A DNA stretch of 64,000 nt. It comes from Symsagittifera roscoffensis. Lineage: Eukaryota; Xenacoelomorpha; Acoela; Convolutidae. How positions within the stretch are numbered: the first letter of the stretch is position 1; the number at the start of each line of letters is the position of its first letter. Where the stretch lies: positions 13,647,006 to 13,711,005 of the forward strand of contig NC_087063.1 in assembly GCF_963678635.1 (NCBI RefSeq), read 5' to 3'. The position numbers were made by a program, and so were the translations under genes. The notes below the pieces were generated by a model. It worked only from the letters and a program-made list of their open reading frames with translations, searched no databases and had not been told where the DNA came from. This document shows, in pieces, positions 12,270 to 21,970 of the stretch.

Positions 12270-13330
12270 GATATTCAAGGAGGCATTAGAATCGATCCCA
12301 CATAGAAGTATTTTCTAAAAGACGACAAAGACTGATGATAAACGACGGTTCTTGGACTGGTATTATTTTTAAACTGCATTGACTCTATGACAGTCTAAAT
12401 TAAATCGAACCAACAGTTATCTGCGGACGAAGCAAAACTTCATGGAGATGAGTAACGATTATGGATGTCAAAACTGTGCAACAAGATCTTGATACTCTCA
12501 AAGAGTAGTCGAACAACAGCTTCCTACAACTCAACGACGACAAAGAAGTCCAAATGACCATCTCGCAATTGAAATCTGACCATAATGCAAAATGTTATTG
12601 GTTATACGGGAAGCAACTGCAGGAGGCAGGAGAAAAAGATCTAGGAGTTGTAATTGACGGTAAGCTTCCTTTGAGTACCATATTTTCCTTAATAAAAGAA
12701 AAGACAACTCTGGTCATTGCCGTTTTCAAGAAGACTCTTTTTAGATGTAAACTACTTGTCTTTTCGAATGTGTACAAGGGACTCATTTGGTCTCATATTG
12801 AGCTGTGTAATCAAGTATGCTACCCACGATAAAAAAAACACCTAAAATTTATAGAGAACCTTAAAAGAAAAGCAACGGGGAGGATTTTTGGATTGCATGT
12901 ACAAAACTATCATCAGCGAATGCAAGAACCAGCTGTACCGTCCATTGAGTACCGTACAGATCGAGGAACATTGATTGAACTTTTCAAGATCGGGTAAAAC
13001 AGCTATGATCCGAAGGCGACAAGAGAAAAATCTGAAATTTAACCGAGACACCAGGATAATTGACAACCAATTTTTTTGAAGAAGGGCAAACTAGAAATAC
13101 AGAAACAATTCTACACAATTCGAGCAACAAATGACTGGGATGCTCTGTCGAGAACAGTTATAAACTCCAAATTAACATAAAAATTCAAAATAAACGACAA
13201 CTTTCGGAAGAAAAAACTGGAATTATTAAACGCGGAACGAACAATGTAAAAGGAACATACCACAAGCTAGTCATTTTAAATGCCAAAGAAATCGAATCTC
13301 GAATGAAACTTCCACCAATGAACTGAACTT
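12270..13330 (+). mobile_element. LINE reverse-transcriptase fragment (copy 1), decayed
   Basis: The longest open part (12554-12832) shows the typical C-terminal third of non-LTR reverse transcriptases: EKDLGVVIDGKL, then a helix-rich stretch, then a YKGLIWSHIELC-like segment. Upstream, about 12340-12450, weaker traces of the GxPQxxxLGP and F/YADD region are visible but shifted and stopped. It is parallel to a second copy at 14290-15380. The clade is probably Jockey/CR1-like. It is dead: there are frameshifts throughout and no 5' half. Confidence 0.7.
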
Positions 13331-13539
13331 CAAAGAAGACAAAAAAAACTTAGTGTATAAATGAAAAACTAATTGCGTACATTTTTTTTTGTTGTGGGGT
13401 CATTTATCTTCAGAAATGGGTTGGAAAGTATTTAAGCTTTCTATGAATTAATTTTGTTCATTTTAGTACTTATTTAAGTTCACGTAACAGCATTTGAGCA
13501 TGGGTTCTTTGACACGATACACTTTCTTAGGAGTGCAGC

Positions 13540-13740
13540 CAGTATTTAGACAGCCGCGTATTCATACTGGTCAGTATTTAGACAATTACTGTATGAACCA
13601 ATCAGAATCGAGAAAAAACATAAATAATCCAAAATAAATAATAATTATTTAATAATTTCTTCTTTGTCTCTATTCTGATTGGTTGAAACAGTATTTGTCT
13701 AAATACTGACCAGTATGATTACGCGGCTGTCTAAATACTG
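13540..13740. mobile_element. Foldback MITE with CCAAT-bearing arms, copy a
   Basis: Arms of about 75 bp are inverted complements. The left end CAGTATTTAGACAGCCGCGT answers ACGCGGCTGTCTAAATACTG on the right, and AACCAATCAGAATCGAGA is answered by TCTATTCTGATTGGTT inside. The AT-rich loop lacks coding capacity. Relatives in this window are at 13780-13970, 20490-20685, 33187-33386 and 34003-34206. Confidence 0.88.
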
Positions 13741-13779
13741 ACATGTAACCACTTTCTTATATGTCAAAGAAATGGAATG

Positions 13780-13970
13780 TAGTCAATAAGTCGGTAATTT
13801 CGATTTCATACTTGTCAATAAATAGACAATTACAAATATTAACCAATCAGAATCAAAATTTAAAGAACTAAAGTACACAATAGGCACAAATACTTATTGT
13901 TTTTTCGTGCATTTGTTCTCTTATCTCGATTTTGATTGGTTAATATAGTATGTTTGTCTTCTTTAGGACC
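13780..13970. mobile_element. Foldback MITE, copy b (diverged)
   Basis: It has the same plan as the copy at 13540-13740, with arms carrying ATTAACCAATCAGAATC and GATTTTGATTGGTTAATA. The outer ends differ (GTCAATAAGTCGGTAATTTC), so it is a subfamily shared with 20490-20685. No target duplication could be fixed by eye. Confidence 0.7.
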
Positions 13971-14289
13971 TCTTCTTCATGATCTGTCTCTTTTTTGCGT
14001 AATTCAGTTATAAACACAATAATAATGAAAAACACAATTAAGTACAATAACCGCCCAGGGTCTGGAGAATATCTAGGTGTTCCTAAACTCGTTCACATTA
14101 TGAAATCATAATTTAGCATTCATGACACATTAATGAATGCAAAGACTTGGAGTGATAACTTGAAGTCGATACAGCTGCTGCTATGTACCATTTCAAAGAT
14201 ATATGTTATCAAAAACAAATTATTGATAAGAAACACTAAATTATCAAAAACACTAAAGTAGGCATTCGACTTCGGTCTCACATAGAAGA

Positions 14290-15380
14290 CTAAAAGGAGT
14301 ATTATACTAGAATGGAATGAGAGGCAAAAAACTAACTGGATCGTGGACTTATTAACCAAAAGACGCCAAAGAGTGGTGATAAACGACACAAAATCAGTGT
14401 GGAAAATTGTTTCTGGTGGTATCCCGCAAGATTTGGTTCTTGGACCAGTATTAGTTCAAATCTGCATCGATTCTATAGCAGTCTAAGTTAAATAGAAACT
14501 ACAGTCAACTGCGGACGACGCAAAACTTCAAGGAGATGAGTAACGACATGGATGCATGTCAAAACTGCGCAAGAAGATCTTGACGATCTCGAAGAGTGGT
14601 CAAACAAGAGCCTTCTAAAACTCAACAACGACAAGTGAGTCCAAATGACTATCTCGCATGTGAAATCTGAACATAATGCAAGATGTTATTGGTAATACGG
14701 GAAGAAACTGGAGAAGGTAGAAAGAGAAAAGGATCTAAGAGTTGTAATTGACAGTAAATTTTCGTTTGAGTACCATATTTTCGCTAATGAAAGAAAAGAC
14801 AACTATGTCATTGTCGCTTTCAAGAAGACTTTTTTAGAATGCAATTACCTGTCTTTCTGAAAGTTTACAACTCATTTGGTCTCATCTTGACCTGTGTAAT
14901 CAAGTATGGTTCCCACGAGGAAGAAACGCCTAAATTTGATAGAAACCCTACAAGAAAATTAACCAGGAAGACTTTTGGTTTGCATGAAGAAATCTATCTT
15001 CAGTTAATGCAAAAACTATTTGTACGTCCCTTGAGTACCGTAGAAGACGAGGAACTTTGATTGAATTCTTCAAGATTGGGTTCAAAAGCAATGACCCGAA
15101 GACGAAGATAGAATCTAAATCTGACCGAGACATTAGGGCTTTTTTGACAAAAGACAAACTAGAAGTACAGAATCATTTCTACACAATTCGAGCAACAAGA
15201 GTTTGAGACGCTCTGTAGAGAACAGCAATAAACTCTAAAAAACGAGAAATTTGGAAAATACACGACAGTTTTCGGAATGAAAACTGGAATTCTTTAACTC
15301 GAAGCGAACAAGGGAAATGGATTATACCACGAGTTGATCCTTTTATGTGCCGAAAAATCGAATATCGAATGCAACTTTGA
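14290..15380 (+). mobile_element. LINE reverse-transcriptase fragment (copy 2), decayed
   Basis: Translation in shifting frames gives a recognisable reverse-transcriptase path: WIVDLLTKRRQRVVIND, SGGIPQDLVLGPVLV, a TADDAKL segment that keeps the paired aspartates, then EKDLRVVIDSKF. This order (GxPQ box, xADD box, DLGV box) is that of LINE reverse transcriptases. Stops and frameshifts interrupt it, and neither ORF1 nor the endonuclease is present. It is the same family as 12270-13330. Confidence 0.75.
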
Positions 15381-15708
15381 CAAAAAGGTCATCTTAAAAA
15401 TTAGGCTAATAGTTGTGTTTCTTGTAGTTTCAGAGATGTAGATGGAAAAAAACTGACCTGACCAATGGAAATCCAAAAGAAGAATTGAGACCAGAAGAGT
15501 TGAGCGTCTCAGAATCGAACAATGGTATTCCATAGCTACGGTTTCAAGACCAGACGTCAATCCCTAAATCTTCTTCATAACGAATGCGTGTCTTTTTCAG
15601 ACCAGATTTGCAATCAGTATCTGAAGCAAACAACAGTCTAAATGAGACTATAAAATCGACCATAGTGAAAGTACTAGAGATGCAAAATCCCCAAAAATTA
15701 GCAAAAAA

Positions 15709-16153
15709 TTGGAAACATCACTATCAGTTGTTTTCAAATCTTTAATTGATCAAGGACTGCAGGATATTAAAGAGTCTGTGTTAAAGAAGACCATAGAAAC
15801 AAAAGAGATGGAGACGAGAAAATGTAATTTGAATAGTGTGTCAGAAGCAGAACATTTAGAAGAATATAATAGGCGGGACAATGCGCGGATAGTTGGATTA
15901 CCGGAAGTTAAGAGCACAGGCAATAGTGGACAAAGGAGTTTTGAAGACTGCAATCAAAGCTAGTGAAATGGGTGCGCTGGTTGAAAAATCAGATATTTCA
16001 ATTGCCCATAGGTTACCTGGGAGAATTTCGAATGCTCGACTAATGATTGTGCGCTTCTGTAGACGAGTATCAAAAGTAGAACTTCTGCAAAAAAAAATGA
16101 AATTTGAACCAATCTCAATCGATGAGTTCAGTCGAAGTTTTCGAAAGAACTAA
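15709..16153 (+). pseudogene. LINE ORF1 remnant
   Basis: Two overlapping frames give the usual ORF1 pattern: a charged coiled region, EEYNRRDNARIVGLPE, then after a frameshift DISIAHRLPG and RLMIVRFCRR. The ARI-GLPE and AHRLPG...VRF signatures are those of RRM-type ORF1 proteins that coat LINE RNA. At least one frameshift (around 15890-15960) breaks it. Confidence 0.75.
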
Positions 16154-16399
16154 CGGCCCCGCGACTCAATTTTTCAACCTTATGAAACAAGACTACAGAT
16201 TCGAATCTATTTGGACAAGAGAAGGGAGTATTTTTTGAATTCAAGGATGACAATTCAATGCATTGTGTACAAGGACTCTATGAAGGAGGAATGAAGCTGA
16301 AATACTCAAAAAATCAAATCGAAAGCTGCTTCGTAAAGCAATAGCAACCATTATCAAGAATATTTCCTTGCCAAAACCCTAATTTATTTTCAAAAGTTG

Positions 16400-17004
16400 C
16401 TAAAATATTCCACATCAATGTACGATCGTTACGTAAACAGCATGATGAGTTGGAAGCAGTTGTAAGTTCCCTTGAGTCACCACGTGGTATTATTTTCTTA
16501 AGCGAAACATGATTATTTGAATATGACGACAAACACAGCTATAAAACAAAAGGTTATCATGAGTTAATTAATACGTCAAGAGCAAGTACTGGACGAGGGT
16601 TGATACAATTGAAAGAAAAAGTAACTGTACCCGAAGAACTACCATTGGAACTTGAAGAAAGTTTAACAGTTATGGTTAGGATTAATCAAAAATTCTTCTG
16701 GATAATGGTGTACAATCCATCTGAAACCGACAAGTTTTGCTTTATAGAAAAGTTTGAAAACGTTCTTGACACACTTTCTGCCAAAAATTATCGAGTCAAA
16801 AAATGCGGTCATTTTATTTTTGATATCCTAAAAAGTAAAAACCTCTCTTCAGAGTATATTGATTCTATAGAAGGCAACGGCTTCGATCAGATCTTTAAAC
16901 AACCAACTCGAAAAGGAAAAGCACGTGATACTCTCCTGGACCACATGATTGGCATGATTGTGAAAGATGTTAAAGAAAACAATGGTGATACGCTTCAAGA
17001 TTAA
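16400..17004 (+). pseudogene. LINE apurinic-like endonuclease remnant
   Basis: The path HINVRSLRKQHDELEAVV, FLSET, YDDKHSYKTKGYHELI, RGLIQLKEK, YNPSE and LLDHMIG follows the endonuclease of non-LTR elements (N-R-S, LSET, GRGG-like, PP/NPS and D-H boxes). A stop falls after the LSET box at about 16510. In life this enzyme nicks target DNA for reverse transcription; this copy is inactive. Confidence 0.7.
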
Positions 17005-17639
17005 ACCTTCTCTGACAACTTGCGCATTATTTTAGATCGGATTACCACAACCTCGCAAATACAACCTTCAAATTTTTATCGTGATACAAGTTTTCTGAAG
17101 CCTAAAACTCAAAACGAAAACTTCAATTTCGCTTTAATGCACATTTCAAAAAATTAAATCGTTCGAGAACACATTCTCAGTTAATGACTTGTTTGAAGAT
17201 TTTCAATCGAGATACAATTACGTTTTAAATAGTTATGCGCCGCTTGGAATATCAAAAACCATTAAACGAAACGGTTGTGCAATCATATGAAAAACTTAAT
17301 ATCCAAGCGTAACAGACTTCATAAAGCTTGGTCTAAAAACAAAAATAACGTTGGAGCAAGATTTCGTTTTGAATCTGCCAGGAGTAAAGTTGAAATTGAA
17401 ATAAAAAATATAAAAAATGGTTTTAGTTTAATAAATTCGATAAATGTATTGGTGACTCAAGGAAAGTATACAAATTACTAAATGATTTAAAGGGTACAAC
17501 AAATACATCAAGAAGAACAACAGTTTCGGTAAATGTAAAAAACGGCGACTTTGTTAGGGACAAACTAGCTATCGCAAATGAGTTCGATGACTTTTTTCTA
17601 CTTTTGGCAATCATTTAGGTAATCAAATAGTTAAGTTAA

Positions 17640-18664
17640 AAACCGATCAATTTTATTCTGAGCCTCGTTTCTGCATGCGTTCAAACTCAAAAAATGCGTT
17701 CAAATTCAATCAGTTTTGCATGCGTTCAGAATTTGAAGTCAATCTTTCAGCGGTACAAAGCAAACTATTTTCTGGAATAGTTGGAATTAGTAATCTAATT
17801 GCGAAAGCTAGTTCATTCGCAAATGTTCTCTTGAAAAATCTCATTGAACTATCCTTTAAATCAGGATGTTTTCCTACCGCTCTGGCTCAAGCGGTAGTAT
17901 ATCTTTTATATAAAGCAGGATCGAAATTGAATTTCAGTAACTATTGACCCATATATTTTCTTGTAAGCTGGAGTAAGTTATTTGAAGGGGCACTCTACAA
18001 CCGAAAAGTACAGCTATCTTGAAAGAAACTCACTACTTTACATCAAACAATTTGGATTCCAAAAAAACTTAGTGCTATTGATGCTAGCGCGAAGTAACAG
18101 AGAAATGTCGCTTAGATAAATTTAAATCGCTCAAGAGAACAGTTTTTCTTGCTTTAAAAAAAGCTTTCGACACAATTCTTTTTCATAAGTAAGGAATGTA
18201 TGTTGTCAGTGGAAAAAGTTTGCTTTGATTTAAATGTTATTTGAATCACCGCAAACAAGTTATCCAAATTGGTGGAACGCGATCAACAGGGCAAAATCCG
18301 GAATGTGGTGTCCCACGGGGATCCATTTCGGGGCCTCTGATGTTTCTTAAATATATAAATGACCTTCCAAAAATCTGCAATATTAGCATAGTTATTCAGT
18401 TTGCCAACGACACAAACACAACTGGACTAAACTGCTTGGTTTTGAGCTTCAATCAAGCCTTAGAAGCAAAAAATAAGTGGTTGATTTTGAATAAATTCTC
18501 TTCGAATTTGGAGAAAACGGTACAAGTAAGTGTGTCTCTTAACAGTGGTTCCAAGCAGCAAAAGTTCATTTTGAAGCATTCCTTTGAAAATTGAAGGGTC
18601 ATGCAAATATCTTGGTGTTTTTGTAGATGCAAAATTGTCATTTAATTCTCACATTAATTTCATG
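17640..18664 (+). pseudogene. LINE reverse-transcriptase remnant
   Basis: Fragments in order are SNLIAKASSFANVLLKNLIE with SGCFPTALAQAVVYLLYKAG (fingers), then YLNHRKQVIQIGG, CGVPRGSISGPLMFLKYIND (the GVPQGSxLGP box with Q replaced by R), VIQFANDTN (FADD box, first D replaced by N) and CKYLGVFVDAKLSF. Stops and frameshifts lie between them. The altered catalytic aspartate and the breaks mean no activity. Confidence 0.8.
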
Positions 18665-18672
18665 CGATCTAA

Positions 18673-19030
18673 ATGGGCAGTATAAGTGCCGAAGAACAAC
18701 AGTGCCGAAAAAAAATAGTTCAACATGGCCAAAAATTTGATTAGCTTTAAACATATTAAGTGTGGCAAAAAAAACGGACAATTTTTACAACCTTATGTGC
18801 AATTTTATCATTTTGAGCGATTAAAATTGCAATTTAGACATTTTGGCGCCAAAATAATTGTTTATTTTGCTGTTGCAGACATTTTGGCGCCAAAAATGGA
18901 TTGTTTTTTTTTGGTAATTAGCGTCAGCAATTTCCCACTCTTTAGAAAGTGTTAGAAAATGCATTTAATTTATTCTGAATTGTTCTCGCCTTCTCCCGCA
19001 CTGTTGTACTTCGGCACTGTTGAACGCCCC
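18673..19030. mobile_element. Nested hAT-like non-autonomous element, 358 bp
   Basis: It interrupts the LINE and is flanked by an exact 8-bp direct repeat, CGATCTAA, at 18665-18672 and 19031-19038. Imperfect terminal inverted repeats are visible: AGTGCCGAAGAACAACAGTG near the left end and CACTGTTGTACTTCGGCACT near the right. An 8-bp duplication is the hallmark of hAT transposases. No coding capacity remains. Excising it restores the LINE reading frame, which confirms the boundaries. Confidence 0.9.
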
Positions 19031-19560
19031 CGATCTAAGCTTAGAAAACAATGTGGCTTTGTTTCGAAAATGCGTCACTATGTTCCCAAAACTGTTATAA
19101 ATGATTATTTTGGCACTAATATCTAGCCCTTTTTGCAATATGGAAAATTGGTGTATGGTGGCACTTCATACACAAAAACTTCCCCTTTTTCGACCCAAAA
19201 AAATTTTTAGTTTGACTTTTTTTTCATAAGAAAAAATGAAAGCATTCGACAAGTTTTTAATGATGAAAAGTTTTTAATAGTTTAGGAGCTTCATGCGTAT
19301 AAACTCCCCAAATTTGTTTTGCGATCAATAGCAGGACTAGACTCTGAAACTTTTTTAAATGAGCTTTTTCTATTTGATAAACGGTTGTATATGACCAGAA
19401 GGTCAACTTTTAATCTAATGAAAAGCCCTAATTTCAAAAACAAAGATCAAAGAGCTTCAATTAGTTACAGAGGAGCTAAGCTCAATCAACGCATTGCCCA
19501 CGAAATTCTCGATTTGTTTATATTATGCAATGAAGAGCTAATCAAGTTTGTTAATTGTTG
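19031..19560 (+). pseudogene. LINE C-terminal tail after the nested insertion
   Basis: After the duplicated CGATCTAA the LINE protein resumes as LRKQCGFVSKMRHYVPK, then LQYGKLVYGGTS, then in 19319-19561 a RRSTFNLMK...QRASISYRGAKL segment. This is the usual end of LINE polymerases (QYG-VYG and a R-S-Y-G-KLWN-like box). Stops lie between the pieces. Confidence 0.75.
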
Positions 19561-19564
19561 ACAT

Positions 19565-20285
19565 TTTTTTGGATTTAAGGGAAATGCCGGAGAATGACAG
19601 GTGTGGAGTGCCTGCATGTTTCAAGTTTTTTCTAAATATAAATGTATATGGTTTTCAATGAGTCTTCGGCGTTTTGAAAACCACTCTTGGGCTTGTTCGC
19701 TGGTTACTGCCGCAAGGGCTAAGTTAGGTGTCTAATTACCGTTTAGACCTCAATCAGTTCTACTGATGATAGAGCGGCTTCAAGTGATGGGACACAATTA
19801 GTGGAAGCAGTAATCGTAAAGTGAACAAGTTCGAGTTCTGTTTTTAAAACCGAATAGGGGTGTCAACGACTAGCGAAATTCAGAAATTATGAGTGATGAA
19901 TTTGAACTACTTTCTTATTTATATTGGTTTTATACCGACTACGATTGAACAATCATTTTAAATATTGATGCAGAGCTTGGACCTTATGTCATTAACATGT
20001 CTAGACAATGCCATAAATCTGCTGCTTTATGTTTATTCAAACTTCAGTATTTCTTTCCGAATATATTTTTTTTGTTTTCAGATTTATATATTTTTCCTTT
20101 TTTTTGAAGATCTCAAATTTCGTATTTCATTTGATAAAACGGGCAGTGCTCTATGACCCATTTGGGTTCGTCAACTGTTCCCTCACTGTTTCGGGTGCTT
20201 CATGTTTAAATTCTCGTTATATGCATGTTCACCATTAACAATGAGAAATATATTCTTTCTTTATTTTCTTTCTGAAACTTGAAAA
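19565..20285. other. Stretch without a recognised gene
   Basis: No domain or repeat family was recognised; there are short open frames only, rich in phenylalanine because of T runs. It separates the end of the LINE from the second copy of the 13350-14230 block. Confidence 0.4.
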
Positions 20286-20489
20286 AACGACGAAAAAAAA
20301 TTGTGTGTAAATGAAAAACTATTGGCCTACATTTTTTTATTGTGCGGTCATTTATCCTCAGAAATATCTTAGAAAGGCGTTAAGCTTGATTCTATAAACT
20401 GTTATAGTTCACTTTGTAATTATTTTAGTTCATGGAACCGCATTTGAACCGCATTAAGCATTCTCAGATGTTGGAAAAATGGAATGCAG

Positions 20490-20685
20490 TCAATAAGTCG
20501 GCAATTTTTGTTTTAGACTCGTCAATAATCGACAAATACAATTATTAACCAATCAGAATCAAGGTTTTTTTTTAAAAAAAGTTAACAATAAGAACAATTA
20601 CTAATTATATATTAATAAGTACGTTTGTTCTCTTATCTCGATTCTGATTGGTTAATATAGTATATTTGTCTTCTTTAGGAAGTCT
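20490..20685. mobile_element. Foldback MITE, copy c
   Basis: The arms carry ATTAACCAATCAGAATC on the left and GATTCTGATTGGTTAATA on the right, with outer ends like the copy at 13780-13970 (GTCAATAAGTCGGCAATTTT and TTTGTCTTCTTTAGGA). It lies inside the 20285-20940 block, as its relative does inside 13350-14230, so the two probably travelled together. Confidence 0.75.
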
Positions 20686-21539
20686 TCATCATGGCTTGTC
20701 TACTTTTGGCGTAGTTCAGTTATCAACAAGAATAATAATAAAAACAATTTCGGTACGATAACCCCCCAGGGGGCTCGAGAATATCTAGATGTTCCTGAAC
20801 TTGTTCACATGATGAAAATTATTTTTAGCAGTTATGACACATTAATCAATGCAAAGGCATGGAATGATTACCTGGAAGTCACTGAGGCTGCTGCTGTGTG
20901 CCATATTGCAAAGATATGTTATCAAAATCTAATGTTTTGTTTGTTATTCCAGAATGGTGATCAACTTTATTTTTTGTAGTTTAAATCTGCAGAGGCAAAT
21001 AGCGTATGCACTTTTGTAATAAAACACAAATAATCTAAAATTGACTGAATAAATGTTGCAATCCGAAGAAATTAACTAACTGTAACTGTAACTTAAACTC
21101 CAAATGTGGAATTACAAATCACAGATATGGTAACATGAATGGTAAAAATGCTGCTGTAACTGCGTATGTTCGTTTATCATTTTTATGCAGTCTCATTTGC
21201 TTTGTTGGAGTACATAACCATGAAGAAGTATAAACGCAAAATAGTCTAAGACAGCTGTAATTTCGAGTGTAAATATTGAGGATGCTATTTCTGAGAAATG
21301 CCCTTTCGTTATTAACTCGGTATAATATAGTGCAAAAGGGTCTAGGATAGGACAACAAGCCGACGGGACTTAAAGCCGAAGGGACTTCAGGTCGAAGTTT
21401 ACACTTTACAAGCACCTCAAACCACTACTTTTTCATCTGTAACACGTTGCTTTTCAAAATTGTAGGCAAGTTTAGTCCATAATAAGCTTTATTCATGACA
21501 ATGAATCACTTGGGATTGGCATCCGTTAATAATATCCCC

Positions 21540-21870
21540 CACTGAAAAAAATGGTTTCAGATCGATTTAAAGTGATTTTAAATCGATTTTAAATCGATCC
21601 AAATCGACTAACAATGTACATTTTACGAACTTAAATGGATTTTAAATCGATTTAAATCGATCTTTTCGAAAATTTTAAATCGATTTAAGTGTCTAAAAAA
21701 TCGATTTAAATCGATTTAAATCGATTTGGATGGATTTTCCGACTCACTAAAATCCATCCGAAACTCACTTAAATCCATTTTAAATCGATTCAAATCGATC
21801 GTAATTGAAAATTTTGGATCGATTTGAGTGTCTTGAAAATCCATTTAAATTGATTGGAATGGATTTTCAG
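21540..21870. repeat. ATCGAT-rich simple array
   Basis: TTTAAATCGATTTAAATCGA-like text is repeated with drift for about 330 bp, so each short unit is itself palindromic around ATCGAT. Similar but sparser AAATCGATCC motifs continue at 22310-22640 and 24100-24430 inside the adjoining duplication. No gene. Confidence 0.85.
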
Positions 21871-21970
21871 ACTCAATAAAATCAAGTTTTTTGCTAATAC
21901 GGCGAAAAAAACATACCCTCTAAAATATTGTTGGAATTTTTTTTCTCGATTTTTTAAATATAAACACCAG

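Larger units (their letters stand above)
13350..14230. repeat. Dispersed block shared with 20285-20940
   Basis: Blocks of near identity with 20285-20940 run in the same order: TAAATGAAAAACTA at 13360 and 20310, the inverted-repeat MITE in the middle, GAGAATATCTAG(G/A)TGTTCCT at about 14060 and 20780, and GACACATTAAT then GCTGCTGCT at about 14125-14180 and 20838-20900. It is either an old segmental copy or a larger composite element. It flanks the LINE-rich interval on both sides. Confidence 0.65.
15590..19560 (+). mobile_element. Nearly full-length but degenerate LINE retrotransposon
   Basis: All parts of a two-ORF non-LTR element lie in order: an ORF1-type nucleic-acid-binding protein, an APE-type endonuclease, a reverse transcriptase and its C-terminal tail. 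A hAT-like element is nested at 18673-19030; skipping it restores a continuous tail reading from SHINFMRSK into LRKQCGFVSKMRHYVPK. The element is frameshifted and stopped many times, and the catalytic box FADD reads FAND. It differs from the two fragments just upstream, so at least two LINE families sit here. Confidence 0.85.
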
